Made by a program: the position numbers and the translations under genes. Positions 1-10,520 of a stretch of 64,000 nucleotides of DNA are shown here, one piece after another. The first letter of the stretch is position 1. Each line of letters begins with the position of its first letter. Origin of the DNA: Saccopteryx bilineata (lineage: Eukaryota > Chordata > Mammalia > Chiroptera > Emballonuridae); the NCBI RefSeq assembly GCF_036850765.1, contig NC_089490.1, forward strand, positions 101,234,074 to 101,298,073, given 5' to 3'. The notes beneath the pieces were generated by a model. That model was not told the origin of the DNA and did no database searches. It worked only from the letters and a program-made list of their open reading frames with translations.

Positions 1-2
1 TG

Positions 3-3000
3 GCTAAGGGGACACTGAATCAAGAAGACATAACAATTCTTAATATATATGCACCAAACCAAGGAGCACCAAAATATATAAGACAGCTACTTATTGACCT
101 TAAAACAAAAACTGACAAAGATACAATCATACTTGGAGACCTCAATACACCGCTGATGGTTCTAGATCGGTCATCCAAACAGAGAATCAACAAAGACATA
201 GTGGCCTTAAACAAAACACTAGAGCACCTGGATATGATAGACATCTACAGGACATTTCATCCCAAAGTGACTGAGTATACATTTTTCTCCAGTGTACATG
301 GATCATTCTCAAGAATTGACCATATGTTGGGCCACAAAAACAACATCAGCAAATTCAGAAAAATTGAAGTTGTACCAAGCATATTTTCTGATCATAAAGC
401 CTTGAAACTAGAATTCAACTGCAAAAAAGAGGAAAAAAATCCCACAAAAATGTGGAAACTAAACAACATACTTTTAAAAAATGAATGGGTCAAAGAAGAA
501 ATAAGTGCAGAGATCAAAAGATTTATACAGACTAATGAAAATGACAATACGACATATCAGAATCTATGGGATGCAGCAAAAGCAGTGATAAGAGGGAAGT
601 TCATATCACTTCAGGCATATATGAACAAACAAGAGAGAGCCCAAGTGAAACACTTAACTTCCCACCTTAAGGAACTAGAAAAAGAAGAACAAAGACAACC
701 CAAAAGCAGCCGAAGAAAGGAGATAATAAAAATCAGAGCAGAAATAAATGAAATAGAGAACAGAAAAACTATAGAAAAAATTAATAGAACAAGGAGCTGG
801 TTCTTTGAAAAGATCAATAAAATTGACAAACCCTTGGCAAGACTTACCAAGGAAAAAAGAGAAAGAACTCATATAAACAAAATCCAAAATGAAAGAGGAG
901 AAATCACCACGGACACCGTAGATATACAAAGAATTATTGTAGAATACTATGAAAAACTTTATGCCACTAAATTCAACAACCTAGAAGAAATGGATAAATT
1001 CCTAGAACAATACAACCTTCCTAGACTGAGTCAAGAAGAAGCAGAAAGCCTAAACAGACCTATCAGTAGAGAAGAAATAGAAAAAACCATTAAAAACCTC
1101 CCCAAAAATAAAAGTCCAGGCCCTGACGGCTATACCAGCGAATTTTATCAAACATTCAAAGAAGACTTGGTTCCTATTCTACTCAAAGTCTTCCAAAAAA
1201 TTGAAGAAGAAGCAATACTTCCAAACACATTTTATGAGGCCAACATAACCCTCATACCAAAACCAGGCAAGGATGGCACTAAAAAAGAAAACTACAGACC
1301 AATATCTCTAATGAATACAGATGCTAAAATACTAAACAAAATACTAGCAAATCGAATACAACAACATATTAAAAAAATAATACATCATGATCAAGTGGGA
1401 TTCATCCCAGAATCTCAAGGATGGTTCAACATACATAAAACGGTTAACGTAATACACCATATCAACAAAACAAAGAACAAAAACCACATGATCTTATCAA
1501 TAGATGCAGAAAAGGCTTTCGATAAAATACAACACAATTTTTTGTTTAAGACTCTCAACAAAATGGGTATAGAAGGAAAATATCTCAACATGATAAAGGC
1601 CATATATGATAAACCATCAGCCAACATCATATTAAATGGCACTAAACTGAAGGCTTTCCCCCTTAAATCAGGAACAAGACAGGGTTGTCCACTCTCTCCA
1701 CTCTTATTTAATGTGGTACTAGAGGTTCTCGCCACAGCAATCAGACAAGACAAAGAAATAAAAGGCATCCATATCGGAAAAGAAGAAGTAAAGGTATCAC
1801 TTTTTGCAGATGATATGATCCTATACATCGAAAACCCCAAAGAATCCACAAAAAGACTACTAGAAACAATAAGCCAATACAGTAAGGTCGCAGGATACAA
1901 AATTAACATACAGAAGTCAATAGCCTTTCTATATGCCAACAATGAAACAACTGAGAAGGAACTCAAAAGAATAATCCCCTTCATGATTGCAACAAAAAAA
2001 AAATAAAATACTTAGGAATAAACATAACAAAGAATGTAAAGGACTTATATAATGAAAACTATAAACCATTGTTAAGGGAAATTGAAAAAGATATAATGAG
2101 ATGGAAGAATATACCTTGTTCTTGGCTAGGAAGAATAAATATAATCAAGATGGCTATATTACCCAAAGCAATATACAAATTCAATGCAATTCCCATCAAA
2201 CTTCCAATGACATTTTTTAAAGAAATAGAGCAAAAAATCATCAGATTTATATGGAACTATAAAAAACCCCGAATAGCCAAAGCAATCCTAAAGAAAAAGA
2301 ATGAAGCTGGGGGCATTACAATACCTGACTTCAAACTCTATTATAGGGCCACGACAATCAAAACAGCATGGTATTGGCAGAAAAATAGACACTCAGACCA
2401 ATGGAACAGAATAGAAAGTCCAGAAATAAAACCACATATATATAGTCAAATAATTTTTGATAAAGGGGCCAACAACACACAATGGAGAAAAGAAAGCCTC
2501 TTCAATAAATGGTGCTGGGAAAACTGGAAAGCCACATGCAAAAGAATGAAACTGGACTACAGTTTGTCCCCCTGTACTAAAATTAACTCAAAATGGATCA
2601 AAGATCTAAACATAAGACCTGAAACAATTAAGTACATAGAAGAAGACATAGGTACTCAACTCATGGACCTGGGTTTTAAAGAGCATTTTATGAATTTGAC
2701 TCCAATGGCAAGAGAAGTGAAGGCAAAAATTAACGAATGGGACTACATCAGACTAAGAAGTTTTTGCTCAGCAAGAGAAACTGATAACAAAATAAACAGA
2801 AAGCCAACTAAATGGGAAATGATATTTTCAAACAACAGCTCAGATAAGGGCCTAATATCCAAAATATACAAAGAACTCATAAAACTCAACAACAAACAAA
2901 CAAACAATCCCATAAAAAAATGGGAAGAGGATATGAACAGACACTTCTCCCAGGAAGAAATACAAATGGCCAACAGATATATGAAAAGATGCTCATCTTC

Positions 3001-3535
3001 TTTAGCTATTAGAGAAATGCAAATCAAAACAGCAATGAGATACCACCTCACACCTGTTCGATTAGCTATTATTAGCAAGACAGGTAATAGCAAATGTTGG
3101 AGAGGCTGTGGAGAAAAAGGAACCCTCATACACTGTTGGTGGGAATGTAAAGTAGTACAACCATTATGGAAGAAAGTATGGTGGTTCCTCAAAAAACTGA
3201 AAATAGAACTACCTTATGACCCAGCAATCCCTCTACTGGGTATATACCCCAAAAACTCAGAAACAGTGATACGTAAAGACACATGCAGCCCCATGTTTAT
3301 TGCAGCATTGTTCACAGTGGCCAGGACATGGAAACAACCAAAAAGCCCATCAATAGATGACTGGATAAAGAAGATGTGGCACATATACACTATGGAATAC
3401 TACTCAGCCATAAGAAATGATGACATCGGAACATTTACAGCAAAATGGTGGGATCTAGATAACATGATACGAAGCGAAATAAGTAAATCAGAAAAAACCA
3501 GGAACTGCATTATTCCATACGTAGGTGGGACATAA
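3..3535 (+). pseudogene. L1 ORF2 (endonuclease and reverse transcriptase), one frameshift, 5' incomplete
   Basis: ORF2p is the endonuclease/reverse transcriptase that carries out target-primed reverse transcription of L1 RNA. The reading frame is already open at base 3 and stays open to the stop at 2006; a second frame carries the homology from about 2000 to the stop at 3535. The switch lies in a run of ten A (1994-2003), and I see no other break. Visible landmarks are the endonuclease SDH motif (387-395), the reverse transcriptase FADD motif (1803-1814) and the Cys/His C-terminal motif (Cys codon at 3095 to Cys codon at 3146). A substitution is visible in the endonuclease GD(F)NTPL motif, which reads GDLNTPL here. 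The frameshift could be a real lesion or a homopolymer sequencing error. The annotated downstream frame has no ATG at its head, as expected for a frameshift product. Confidence 0.93.
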
Positions 3536-3822
3536 AAGTGAAACTAAGAGACATTGATAAGAGTGTGGTGGTTACGGGGGGGAGGGGGGAATGGGAGAGG
3601 GAAAGGGGGAGGGGGAGGGGCACAAAGAAAACAAGATAGAAGGTGACAGAGGACAATCTGACTTTGGGTGACGGGTATGCATCATAATTGAACGACAAGA
3701 TACCCTGGTCTTGTTATCTTTGAATATATGTATCCTGATTTATTGATGTCACCCCATTAAAAAAATAAAATTATTTAAAAAAAACAAAAACAAAAACAAA
3801 AACAAAAAACAAAACAAAACAG
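3536..3822 (+). other. L1 3' UTR with G-rich tract and A-rich tail
   Basis: The 3' UTR of the preceding L1. A purine tract with repeated runs of five to seven G occupies about 3576-3620. The UTR ends at the conserved L1 phrase GTCACCCCATTAAA (about 3748), followed by an A-rich tail that has degenerated into CAAAA units up to about 3822. Confidence 0.85.
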
Positions 3823-4139
3823 TTTATGACCATGTTCATGACAATGAGAGTTTTAAGAGCATAAAATTAAAATTTCCTGTGATTATTATTACTGTGGTTT
3901 GACAAAATGACTATAATCGCCCTCCAAAACGTATTATATTACCTAAGTCCTCTAGTCACTTCCCTAGGTAAAAAGGAATTTACTTAGCTTTTAAGATTAG
4001 TTCTTAGCATCGTGACAGTTGGTAACATTTTTGCTAAGAGATATGAAATGACAAATATAGTTTACTTCAGTTGTCAAACTCTAAGGATTATTTGAGTCAA
4101 AGAGAAAGAAAAGTTGATAAGAAACCTCCTGAAATGCCT
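3823..4139. other. Unassigned AT-rich spacer
   Basis: I see no gene or recognisable repeat here; it is plain AT-rich sequence between the L1 tail and an LTR-like fragment. Confidence 0.5.
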
Positions 4140-4400
4140 GTTTGGTGGGCTGGTTGCAGTTACAGCCCCAGTCTGCAACGGCTCCCTGGACCATTCTTCC
4201 CACAGGACTCTGGGTGTGGCCATGAGCCTTGCTTTGGTCAATGAGACAACAGTAAATGTCATACGAGCAGTGTGCATTGGGGCTTGTTCTCTTGTTGCCC
4301 TTGGAAACTTGCTTCCGTGTGAGCAAGCCCAGGCGGGCCTGCTGGATGAGAGAAGGGTCCGTTCCCAGCTGTTTGCGGTTGTGGGCTCTCTTTTCAAGTG
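4140..4400 (+). repeat. Old LTR-like fragment (MLT1/MaLR-like middle segment)
   Basis: Phrases such as GCTTTGGTCAATGAGACA and GCCCAGGCGGGCCTGCTGGA, in this order, are what I associate with the middle of mammalian MLT1-type (ERVL-MaLR) LTRs. Neither LTR end is present. Open frames on both strands here (up to 183 codons on the minus strand) have no coding hallmarks. The family name is from memory and uncertain; that it is an old interspersed repeat is more secure. Confidence 0.45.
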
Positions 4401-5689
4401 TGAAGAGGCTAACAGATGAGGAGTGAGCACTGAAAAGACAGGCTGTTATACTCGTAGATCCCGAGAGGGGAGCATGCCATGCCACAGGGGTTGGGGCTAG
4501 GAGGGGCACAGAGGGAAGCACCAGGATTGGGCAGGAAGCAGAATGAGTGAAAGGAAGGATGGGCAAGAGCCTCCACTGTGGTTTCCATGGGAAGGAATGG
4601 TTGAACATTGTAAGCAGATCTGGGATTGGCAATTCGAGTCATTTCATCTGGCTCTAGGGCATAGGGACCATACCTAGTAATCTGGTGTGTGGTGTTTGTT
4701 GGTGGGACTGGGGCAGGTGGATGGTGGCTCAGTATGAGAGCCTGATAAAGAATGTTGTTGGAATATGGCTCTGGATTGGTTGGTTTGCATAAGAAAGTCA
4801 TGTGTGCAGGTGAATTTTCTATCTCTAAGAGTTAGCTAGACCTAGGAGGGGCCACCCTTGCAGAGTCAACAGGTCCCAAGATGTCAAAGCAACAAACAAA
4901 CAAACAGATAAAAAAGCAGGGTTAGTACACAGCCCTACCCTTACCTCTGTTCATAGTCAGTGAACTTCCAGATAGTTCTGGGTAGTTTACTTATAAACAT
5001 CTTAGCTACAAACTGTGTTTGCTACAAACATTTTTGTTGTACAACTAACTGGCCCTATGCCAATTTTGCCATAAAAGATAAAATAAGTGGTTGACAGGTT
5101 TATGTTTGGCAGGTGTCCGTGTTTTGTCTGTTTGGTTTCATTCCTCATTGAGGAAGTTCTCTCAGTACTTCCATTTGAATTTTATATAATCTTAGCTCTC
5201 ATAATGGTCTATACCATGACAAGTAGATGTGGTCATCTCTAAATAGTGGATGGTAACAAGTACATATAAAGCCAGATTGCAAACTACAGGTAAGGCCAGA
5301 TAACATACACTAGAAAATGGTGCCCTATCAGTTTTCTACAAATCCTCCTGTGAGCAGTCATCCCTCTCACATGTCAAAAGTTTACCAAGGTATGGCAAAT
5401 ATAAAAGACACACCTACTGACTGAAAACAGTCTTCCAGGGCATTAATTATTGATCTTTTAGTTGAAAACTACAACCTCTATTAATAAAGGAAGAAATTTA
5501 GCAAAAAAGGAAAAGGTGCAATGTGGAAAGAGACAAAGCCGTAAGCCAAAAAAAAAAAAAAAAAAGGTGAGAGAAATACAATACAATGAACAAAAAACTT
5601 CAAAGACAAAATAATTTTTTCATGTTTTATTATGTCATTTTTAATGTTTCTCTTTTATTTTTGGTTATTTTATACCATGAATTGCCTTA
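4401..5689. other. Unassigned intergenic sequence
   Basis: No gene, RNA or recognisable element is visible. Minor features are a CAAA-rich stretch near 4890 and an 18-A run at about 5549-5566, which may be the tail of an unrecognised retroinsertion. Confidence 0.5.
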
Positions 5690-5980
5690 TGGCCAATTAG
5701 GTTCGCAGCAAACATGCTTGTACAAAGATGTTTACTGCAAAACTACAGGACATGCAAGAGAGGTCATTCAGGACTACCCAACCCCAGGCCAGTCAGCTTA
5801 CTGACCACAAGTTCAGGAGCCCAGCACAGATGAGCAGACGCTGACCAACCAGAAGCAGATACCCACCAGAATCATGAGCTAATGAATGGCTGTTATATTA
5901 AGCCATTCAATTGTGGAGTAGTTTGATATATAGCAATACATAACTGATTCAATCTCTATTTCAAGTTTTAAAGAATTAAT
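5690..5980 (+). repeat. Old LTR-like fragment, 3' end (MLT1-like)
   Basis: The segment ending ATCATGAGCTAATGAATGG, TTAAGCCATTCAATTGTGG and AGCAATACATAACTGAT follows the wording of the 3' end of MLT1-type LTRs. Only the 3' half is present and it is strongly diverged. Its antisense counterpart is recognisable at 37656-38010. Confidence 0.5.
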
Positions 5981-6744
5981 ATACTTTTCAAAATAAATTC
6001 TGGCAATGCTTGTATTTTCACATCTAGAAACGATGACAGTAATAGTAGATACCCCTAAGTGTACTGAAGACTGAGTGAAATAATAGAGGTAAAGCAATTA
6101 GAACAATGCTTGCGGCAGAGAAAACATTAAATATGTTTCTATTATTATAACAATAAATTTTAATCTAGAGGGTTTCATTTTTACAAAGAAATGCCGTAGT
6201 AATGAGCTGTAGTAGGTACTCAATAGATTGGTATTTGGACATGGCAAACATGGGATTTACTCCATTGTTTCTGCTCGAATATTTTTAAAAGTATACTTTC
6301 GAAAGAATTTTTGCATTTTCTTTCTATTTCTTTAGCTAAAAGGGGGGGGGGAGTACAGATTAAACTGTTTTTATAACTTCTCTCATTGAATTTCACACTT
6401 TTTTTTGATAACTGAATATTTCATGCCAAGGTACAGCAGCACTAAATGTATGTGAATTCCAATCTGATAGTTATTCAAAGCATCATTAGCATTTCAAAGA
6501 AATGTGAGAGGAAGTATCCAGTAGTAAGTAGTTTAATCTCTTTTTCTCCATTTTTGCCCTTGATCTTTATCACCCATATAAATACCCGAGTAACAATAAA
6601 ACCAAAAATTTCATGTTAAGATGAAAGCAATATGGGAAACAAGTGATTTCTTCTATTAGAGACCACGGCTTTTGTGTGTGAGGTCACTGTATTCCTCTTT
6701 AGAAAAAAAACTTTTTTTTCCTCCATTTTCAGGGATTCTAGCGC
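5981..6744. other. Unassigned sequence with a weak MIR-like patch
   Basis: Mostly unrecognised AT-rich sequence. About 6060-6150 (ACTGAGTGAAATAATAGAGG followed by AGCAATTAGAACAATGCTTG) weakly resembles a MIR-class SINE. A run of eleven G lies near 6342. Confidence 0.35.
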
Positions 6745-6990
6745 AGATGTTGATATTATAGAAATTCTAAGTTCATTTCACAGATATGTATCAGAATGCC
6801 TTCTGTGTACCAGGCACCATCGTATGGGTCAAAGTTTCATTAGTGGCAAAACAATATCCTGCCCTCGGGATGAGGACCTTCAGTGATGGAAAAAAATTGC
6901 AAGCAAATTCAAACAGTATAATTTCTGATGATGCTAAATTCTATAAGGAGAATAAAGCAAAGTAATGAGAGAGGAGTCGTCATTGCCAGC
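6745..6990 (-). repeat. L2-like LINE fragment, antisense
   Basis: The order of phrases (GCCTTCTGTGTACCAGGCAC, then AACAATATCCTGCCCTC, then a purine-rich AATAAAGCAAAG stretch) matches the antisense 3' end of LINE-2. It is diverged and truncated. Confidence 0.55.
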
Positions 6991-7407
6991 AGAGGAAAGA
7001 AGATACAGAAATCTTCCTAGGCTATTCTGAGGGCCAGTGTAGCTACCACAGAGTGGTGAGAGATGGTGCATGGGAAAGACAGAAGGGTGCTGTCCCAGTT
7101 TGAATCCAGAGGCCTGAGAGATACCAAGAGACAGAGGAGCGTAGCTGCAGGCTGGACCCAAAGGCCTGAGAGCCTGGGGAGTTGATAATATATGGAGTTC
7201 TAGCCTGAGGGCCGACAGCTTGAGATCCGGAACAGGCCAATGTTTCAGGTTGGGTCCAGGTGAGGAAAAAAGTTATGTACTAGTTCAAAGAGTGCCAAGC
7301 AGGGAGAATTTTGTCCTTTTCAGGGCAGGGGTTGGCCTTTTGATTGTATTCAGGCCTTCTACTGATAGGATGGGGCCCACCCATATCAGGAAGGGCAACT
7401 GGATTTA

Positions 7408-7766
7408 CAGTGGTCCCTCACCTATTGAGGGGCTAGGTTCCAGAAGTCCCTGAGATAGGCAAAAATCCACGAAGTAGTGATCTTATATTTATTTTATTAA
7501 TTATATATATGTTAAGGCCTTATAAACCCTCCTCACACTCTTATAAACCTTTCCCACATTGTTATTAACCTTTCCCATACTCTTATAAACACTTTCTATG
7601 CTTATTTTATTGCAAGAATTAAAATAATATATAAAAATACCTATATACCGCAAAATCCTGTGATATAGCGAAAAATCTATGATACAAAATTAGATATATA
7701 CAATTTAGATATCCGCAATACAGTGAGACCACAAAAAGTGAACCGCGATATGGTGAGGGACAACTG
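7408..7766. mobile_element. Tigger/mariner-like MITE with terminal inverted repeats
   Basis: A 359-bp non-autonomous DNA element. The left end CAGTGGTCCCTCACCTAT and the inverted right end CAGTTGTCCCTCACCATAT form imperfect terminal inverted repeats. It is preceded by TA, but the expected right TA duplication is not clean (TCTA follows). The interior is AT-rich with three spaced TTATAAACC/TTATTAACC-type repeats (about 7522-7590) and encodes nothing. The TIR wording is like TcMar-Tigger elements. It lies inside the LTR-like repeat and is therefore younger than it. Confidence 0.7.
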
Positions 7767-7827
7767 TCTACTAATTTAAATGTTGATCTCATCTAAAAAC
7801 ATCCCCATAGAAATACCTAGAATAGCA

Positions 7828-8020
7828 TGACCTGTGGTGGCATAGTGGATAGAGTATCGACCTGGAACGCTGAGGTTGCTGGTTTGAAAGCCTGGGCTTG
7901 CCTGGTCAGGGCACACACAGCAAGAAAGTAATGAATAACTAAAGTGAAGCAACTATGAGTTGACACTACTTGCTCCCCCAACCCCACTCTCTGTAAAATA
8001 AAATCTTAAAAAAAAACAAA
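7828..8020 (+). mobile_element. VES-type tRNA-derived SINE (first unit of a composite)
   Basis: The head GACCTGTGGTGGCATAG, a degenerate B box region (GGTTTGAAAGCC) and the TGAGTTGACACTACTTGC segment identify a bat VES-family SINE. Its A-rich tail (about 8005-8022) runs directly into a second SINE. The left flank 7810-7827 is repeated after the second SINE at 8445-8462 (18 bp with two mismatches), so the two units share a single target-site duplication. Confidence 0.88.
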
Positions 8021-8444
8021 AAAGCTCAGCGGTAGAGCGTCGGCCTAGCGTGCGGAGGACCAGGGTTCGATTCCCGGCCAGGGCACACAGGAGAAGCGCC
8101 CATTTGCTTCTCCACCCCTCCGCCGCGCTTTCCTCTCTGTCTCTCTCTTCCCCTCCCGCAGCCAAGGCTCCACTGGAGCAAAGATGGCCCGGGCGCTGGG
8201 GATGGCTCTGTGGCCTCTGCCCCAGGCGCTAGAGTGGCTCTGGTCGCAACATGGCGACGCCCAGGATGGGCAGAGCATCGCCCCCTGGTGGGCAGAGCTT
8301 CGCCCCTGGTGGGCGTGCCGGGTGGATCCCAGTCGGGCGCATGCGGGAGTCTGTCTGACTGTCTCTCCCTGTTTCCAGCTTCAGAAAAAAAAATGAAAAA
8401 AAAAAGAAAAAGAAAAAGAAAAAAAAAACACACAAAAAAACAAA
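8021..8444 (+). mobile_element. Long VES-type SINE (second unit), with intact B box
   Basis: A GC-rich, roughly 400-bp SINE beginning at GCTCAGCGGTAGAGCGTC, slightly short at the 5' end compared with the copy at 55931-56361. It has the B box GGTTCGATTCC, a TC-rich stretch, then a unique body (GGCCCGGGCGCTGGGG to GGGCGCATGCGGGAGTC) and an A-rich tail ending in CAAAA-type sequence. The GC content and B box indicate a comparatively young copy. The CTGGTGGGC segment is duplicated (near 8286 and 8310). Open frames on both strands through here are SINE sequence. Confidence 0.9.
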
Positions 8445-8530
8445 GAAATACTTAGAATAACATTTGGCCAAGTATCTTGGCATCCCGTGGCCCAGTGAAG
8501 TTGACATAAAAAATGAAACATCACAGGTGG

Positions 8531-9720
8531 ATATAATGGCTGAAGATGGGGTCAGAGGTTAAGGTAAGATATAGGATTTACACAATCTGATTTATACTTT
8601 TTAAATGTCACCTGCTATTTCTGATGGCCAGAATATTAAAAAATGAAATCTTCCCCTAGTCCCATCATAAAAACAATGCATATGAAAGTGAAGGAGTGGA
8701 ATGTGGGCAAATGATAGCAAACAACAACAACAAAGCCCCATGAACCAGCTCTGAGTGATGCATCTTCAATAAAGCAAGGATCAAGGAAGCCCCGTGGTCC
8801 TGGGAAATGGGTGGGCACAACCAGATCATGTGACAGCAGCTGGACCCAGAACTAGACTTGCTGCTGTGCAGCTGCAACAGTAAAAGGAAAAGGAAATCTG
8901 ATGGAATGTGCAAGCCAGGGGACCCAGAAATCGCCCTCAGACTGATTCTGAAAAGGAGAGGAACTGGCAGGAAGCAGGACACTGAGAACAACCAGCTAAC
9001 CTTGGAAAAACGCTGCAAAAAAGAAATCCATGTTAACACAATTTAAATGAATAAAAATTAATAATAAAATAATAATGGGAAGTAGCGTAAGCCATTGAGG
9101 TCTTAGCACCATCCATCCCATCAATACATGCTTTCTGTAGGCTACAGACTCACTCTATAGAAAAACTTTCAGAGGCAGAATCCAAATTGAACAGGGTGAA
9201 AACACCAGCGTGCGCTGGGAGCGACGCATTTCGTGTAATGAGGAGGCAGGAGGGGCATGGAAGGCAGAGGGACCTGGAGTGTAATAACAGCGCTGCAGTG
9301 TTCAGTTGTGAGAGCACTGCTTTGGAAGGCAAGGTGCGCGGCGCTCTGGAGAATACTGATGTTAATGACAGGAAGCCTTTCCGAATCAAACAGAGCAGTG
9401 CCCATATTTCTTGATACTTCATGGACATAACAAAGGAGAAAGTCCTTGAAGTGCAATGGGAAAACCTGTGGCTCAAGCCTGCTCTCCCAAGGAAACCTCT
9501 TCGGCATGGTCCAGGACATCTCTTCTCTTTAAACGTGGGGAACAACAATAAAAAGATTCTGATAATATCCCATTTAAAAACACTGCAAGAAAAAAGATAT
9601 GAAATGAATGTCTAACAGCGAGTGAAAATAAACCAAAAAACAACCCCAAATAAATAGAAAGCTGTAACCTAAATTTCAAAATTATTTAAAGGAAATTTTA
9701 AAAATGATCAATGGTCTGAA
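8531..9720. other. Unassigned intergenic sequence
   Basis: I recognise no gene or repeat. Open frames of 60-130 codons at 8636-9615 on both strands overlap each other and lack coding signs. The moderately GC-rich part at about 9180-9560 could be unique host sequence. Confidence 0.45.
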
Positions 9721-10384
9721 AGAACACCCCAAATTATATGTAGAGGAGCTCAGGCATGAGATGGCTGGTCATTCCCCACCCCCTTACCCTTTCACTGCAT
9801 GAGCAACCAGTCCTGAGGTCATTAGACAGGGATCAGTGGGATGACATCCAGACCTCCTGTGGAGAGGGGCTTGCCGTGGCCCTTAGTAGCCATTTAAATA
9901 TTTATTTAAATATTTAGTAGCCATCAGTGGCTAAGCAAAATGAGTGGGTATCCCTACAGAGGGGGCAGCCTAGTGAGGGATGTTGAAACCCAAACAGGGT
10001 GAGGAAGGTGTCCATGTTCAGAAGGAAAGTGTTCCCACATGGAATGGCTTGGCATGAGATGTCAAAGGCTAATAAGAAAATGGAGGGAGTCCACGTGGGG
10101 ATGGCCTGCTCTATGTTACAGAGTCCCAGGAGGGTAAGCAGGGAGATAAACTGACCGGGGGAGTCTAATCTCAGAGTGAGAGAGATGTCTGAGTGGAGAG
10201 AAGGCGGCCGTGGATAGGGGAAATGTGTTACCTAGAGAGGGGCTGATCCAATGAGCAACTTCATGAAGGTTTTCATAGGAGCCAGATTTCTCACTGTTTA
10301 AGGAAGGATTTATAAATATGAAGAGGGAAAAAAGCAAGAGTGAACCTCATGATGTTAGACTGGAACTAAGATATCAATGTTTTC
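9721..10384. other. Unassigned G-rich intergenic sequence
   Basis: Possibly part of an old unrecognised repeat, but no family phrase is clear. A short duplicated and palindromic patch (TTAGTAGCCAT twice around ATTTAAATATTTATTTAAAT) occupies about 9886-9925. Confidence 0.4.
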
Positions 10385-10520
10385 AAGATAGAGACAGAGA
10401 TAGATATAGATGTGAATATATGTACATTATTTGTATGTGTGTGTGTATATGTATATATATAAATATATATACATATATATTTATATAAAAACCTATTTAC
10501 ATATATATAAATACCTAACT
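10385..10520. repeat. Low-complexity GATA/TG/TA-rich microsatellite
   Basis: A GA(TA)-rich start (near 10390), a TG run (about 10435-10446) and alternating TATA/ACATATAT stretches to about 10512. No coding content; the overlapping minus-strand open frame reads dipeptide repeats. Confidence 0.85.

Larger units (their letters stand above)
1..3822 (+). mobile_element. L1 LINE, 3' part, running off the left window edge
   Basis: This is the 3' portion of a LINE-1 retrotransposon. It begins inside the ORF2 endonuclease domain, runs through reverse transcriptase and the Cys-rich C-terminus, and ends with a G-rich 3' UTR and an A-rich tail with CAAAA-type repeats (about 3758-3822). The 5' end lies outside the window, so target-site duplications cannot be checked. 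Its 3' UTR is closely matched by the copies at 21643-22077 and, on the other strand, 45341-45605, indicating one recently active L1 lineage. ORF2 is far less decayed than in the L1 at 12032-18012. Confidence 0.95.
7020..8530 (-). repeat. Old LTR-like repeat, antisense, split by later insertions
   Basis: Two blocks of one ancient element flank younger insertions: about 7020-7407 (including CAGGCCTTCTACTGATAGGA and GGGGCCCACCCATATCAGG) and 7767-7827 plus 8463-8530 (ending CCCAGTGAAGTTGACATAAA). Read on the minus strand it starts TGTGATG and resembles the sense copy at 44430-44990. It is interrupted by a Tigger-like MITE (7408-7766) and a two-SINE insertion (7828-8444). The class is LTR-like; I cannot name the family safely. 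Confidence 0.55.

Noticed and set aside
2743..3192. 149-codon frame antisense to L1 ORF2
   Set aside because: It is a shadow of ORF2 on the opposite strand; the sense frame has the conserved L1 motifs.
4081..4801. Overlapping open frames up to 183 codons on the minus strand and 101 on the plus strand
   Set aside because: They overlap an old LTR-like repeat, overlap one another in several frames, and have no domain, splice or codon-use support.
8040..8090. tRNA-like A and B boxes (GCGGTAGAGC, GGTTCGATTCC) that might be a tRNA gene
   Set aside because: They belong to the tRNA-derived head of a SINE with TC-rich body, A-tail and target duplications. The same holds for 44040-44117, 55940-56005 and 61490-61555. 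No functional tRNA cloverleaf is implied.
8026..8507. Minus-strand frames of 77-135 codons starting with poly-Phe
   Set aside because: They read the complement of a SINE and its A-tail; the Phe run is the A-tail complement.
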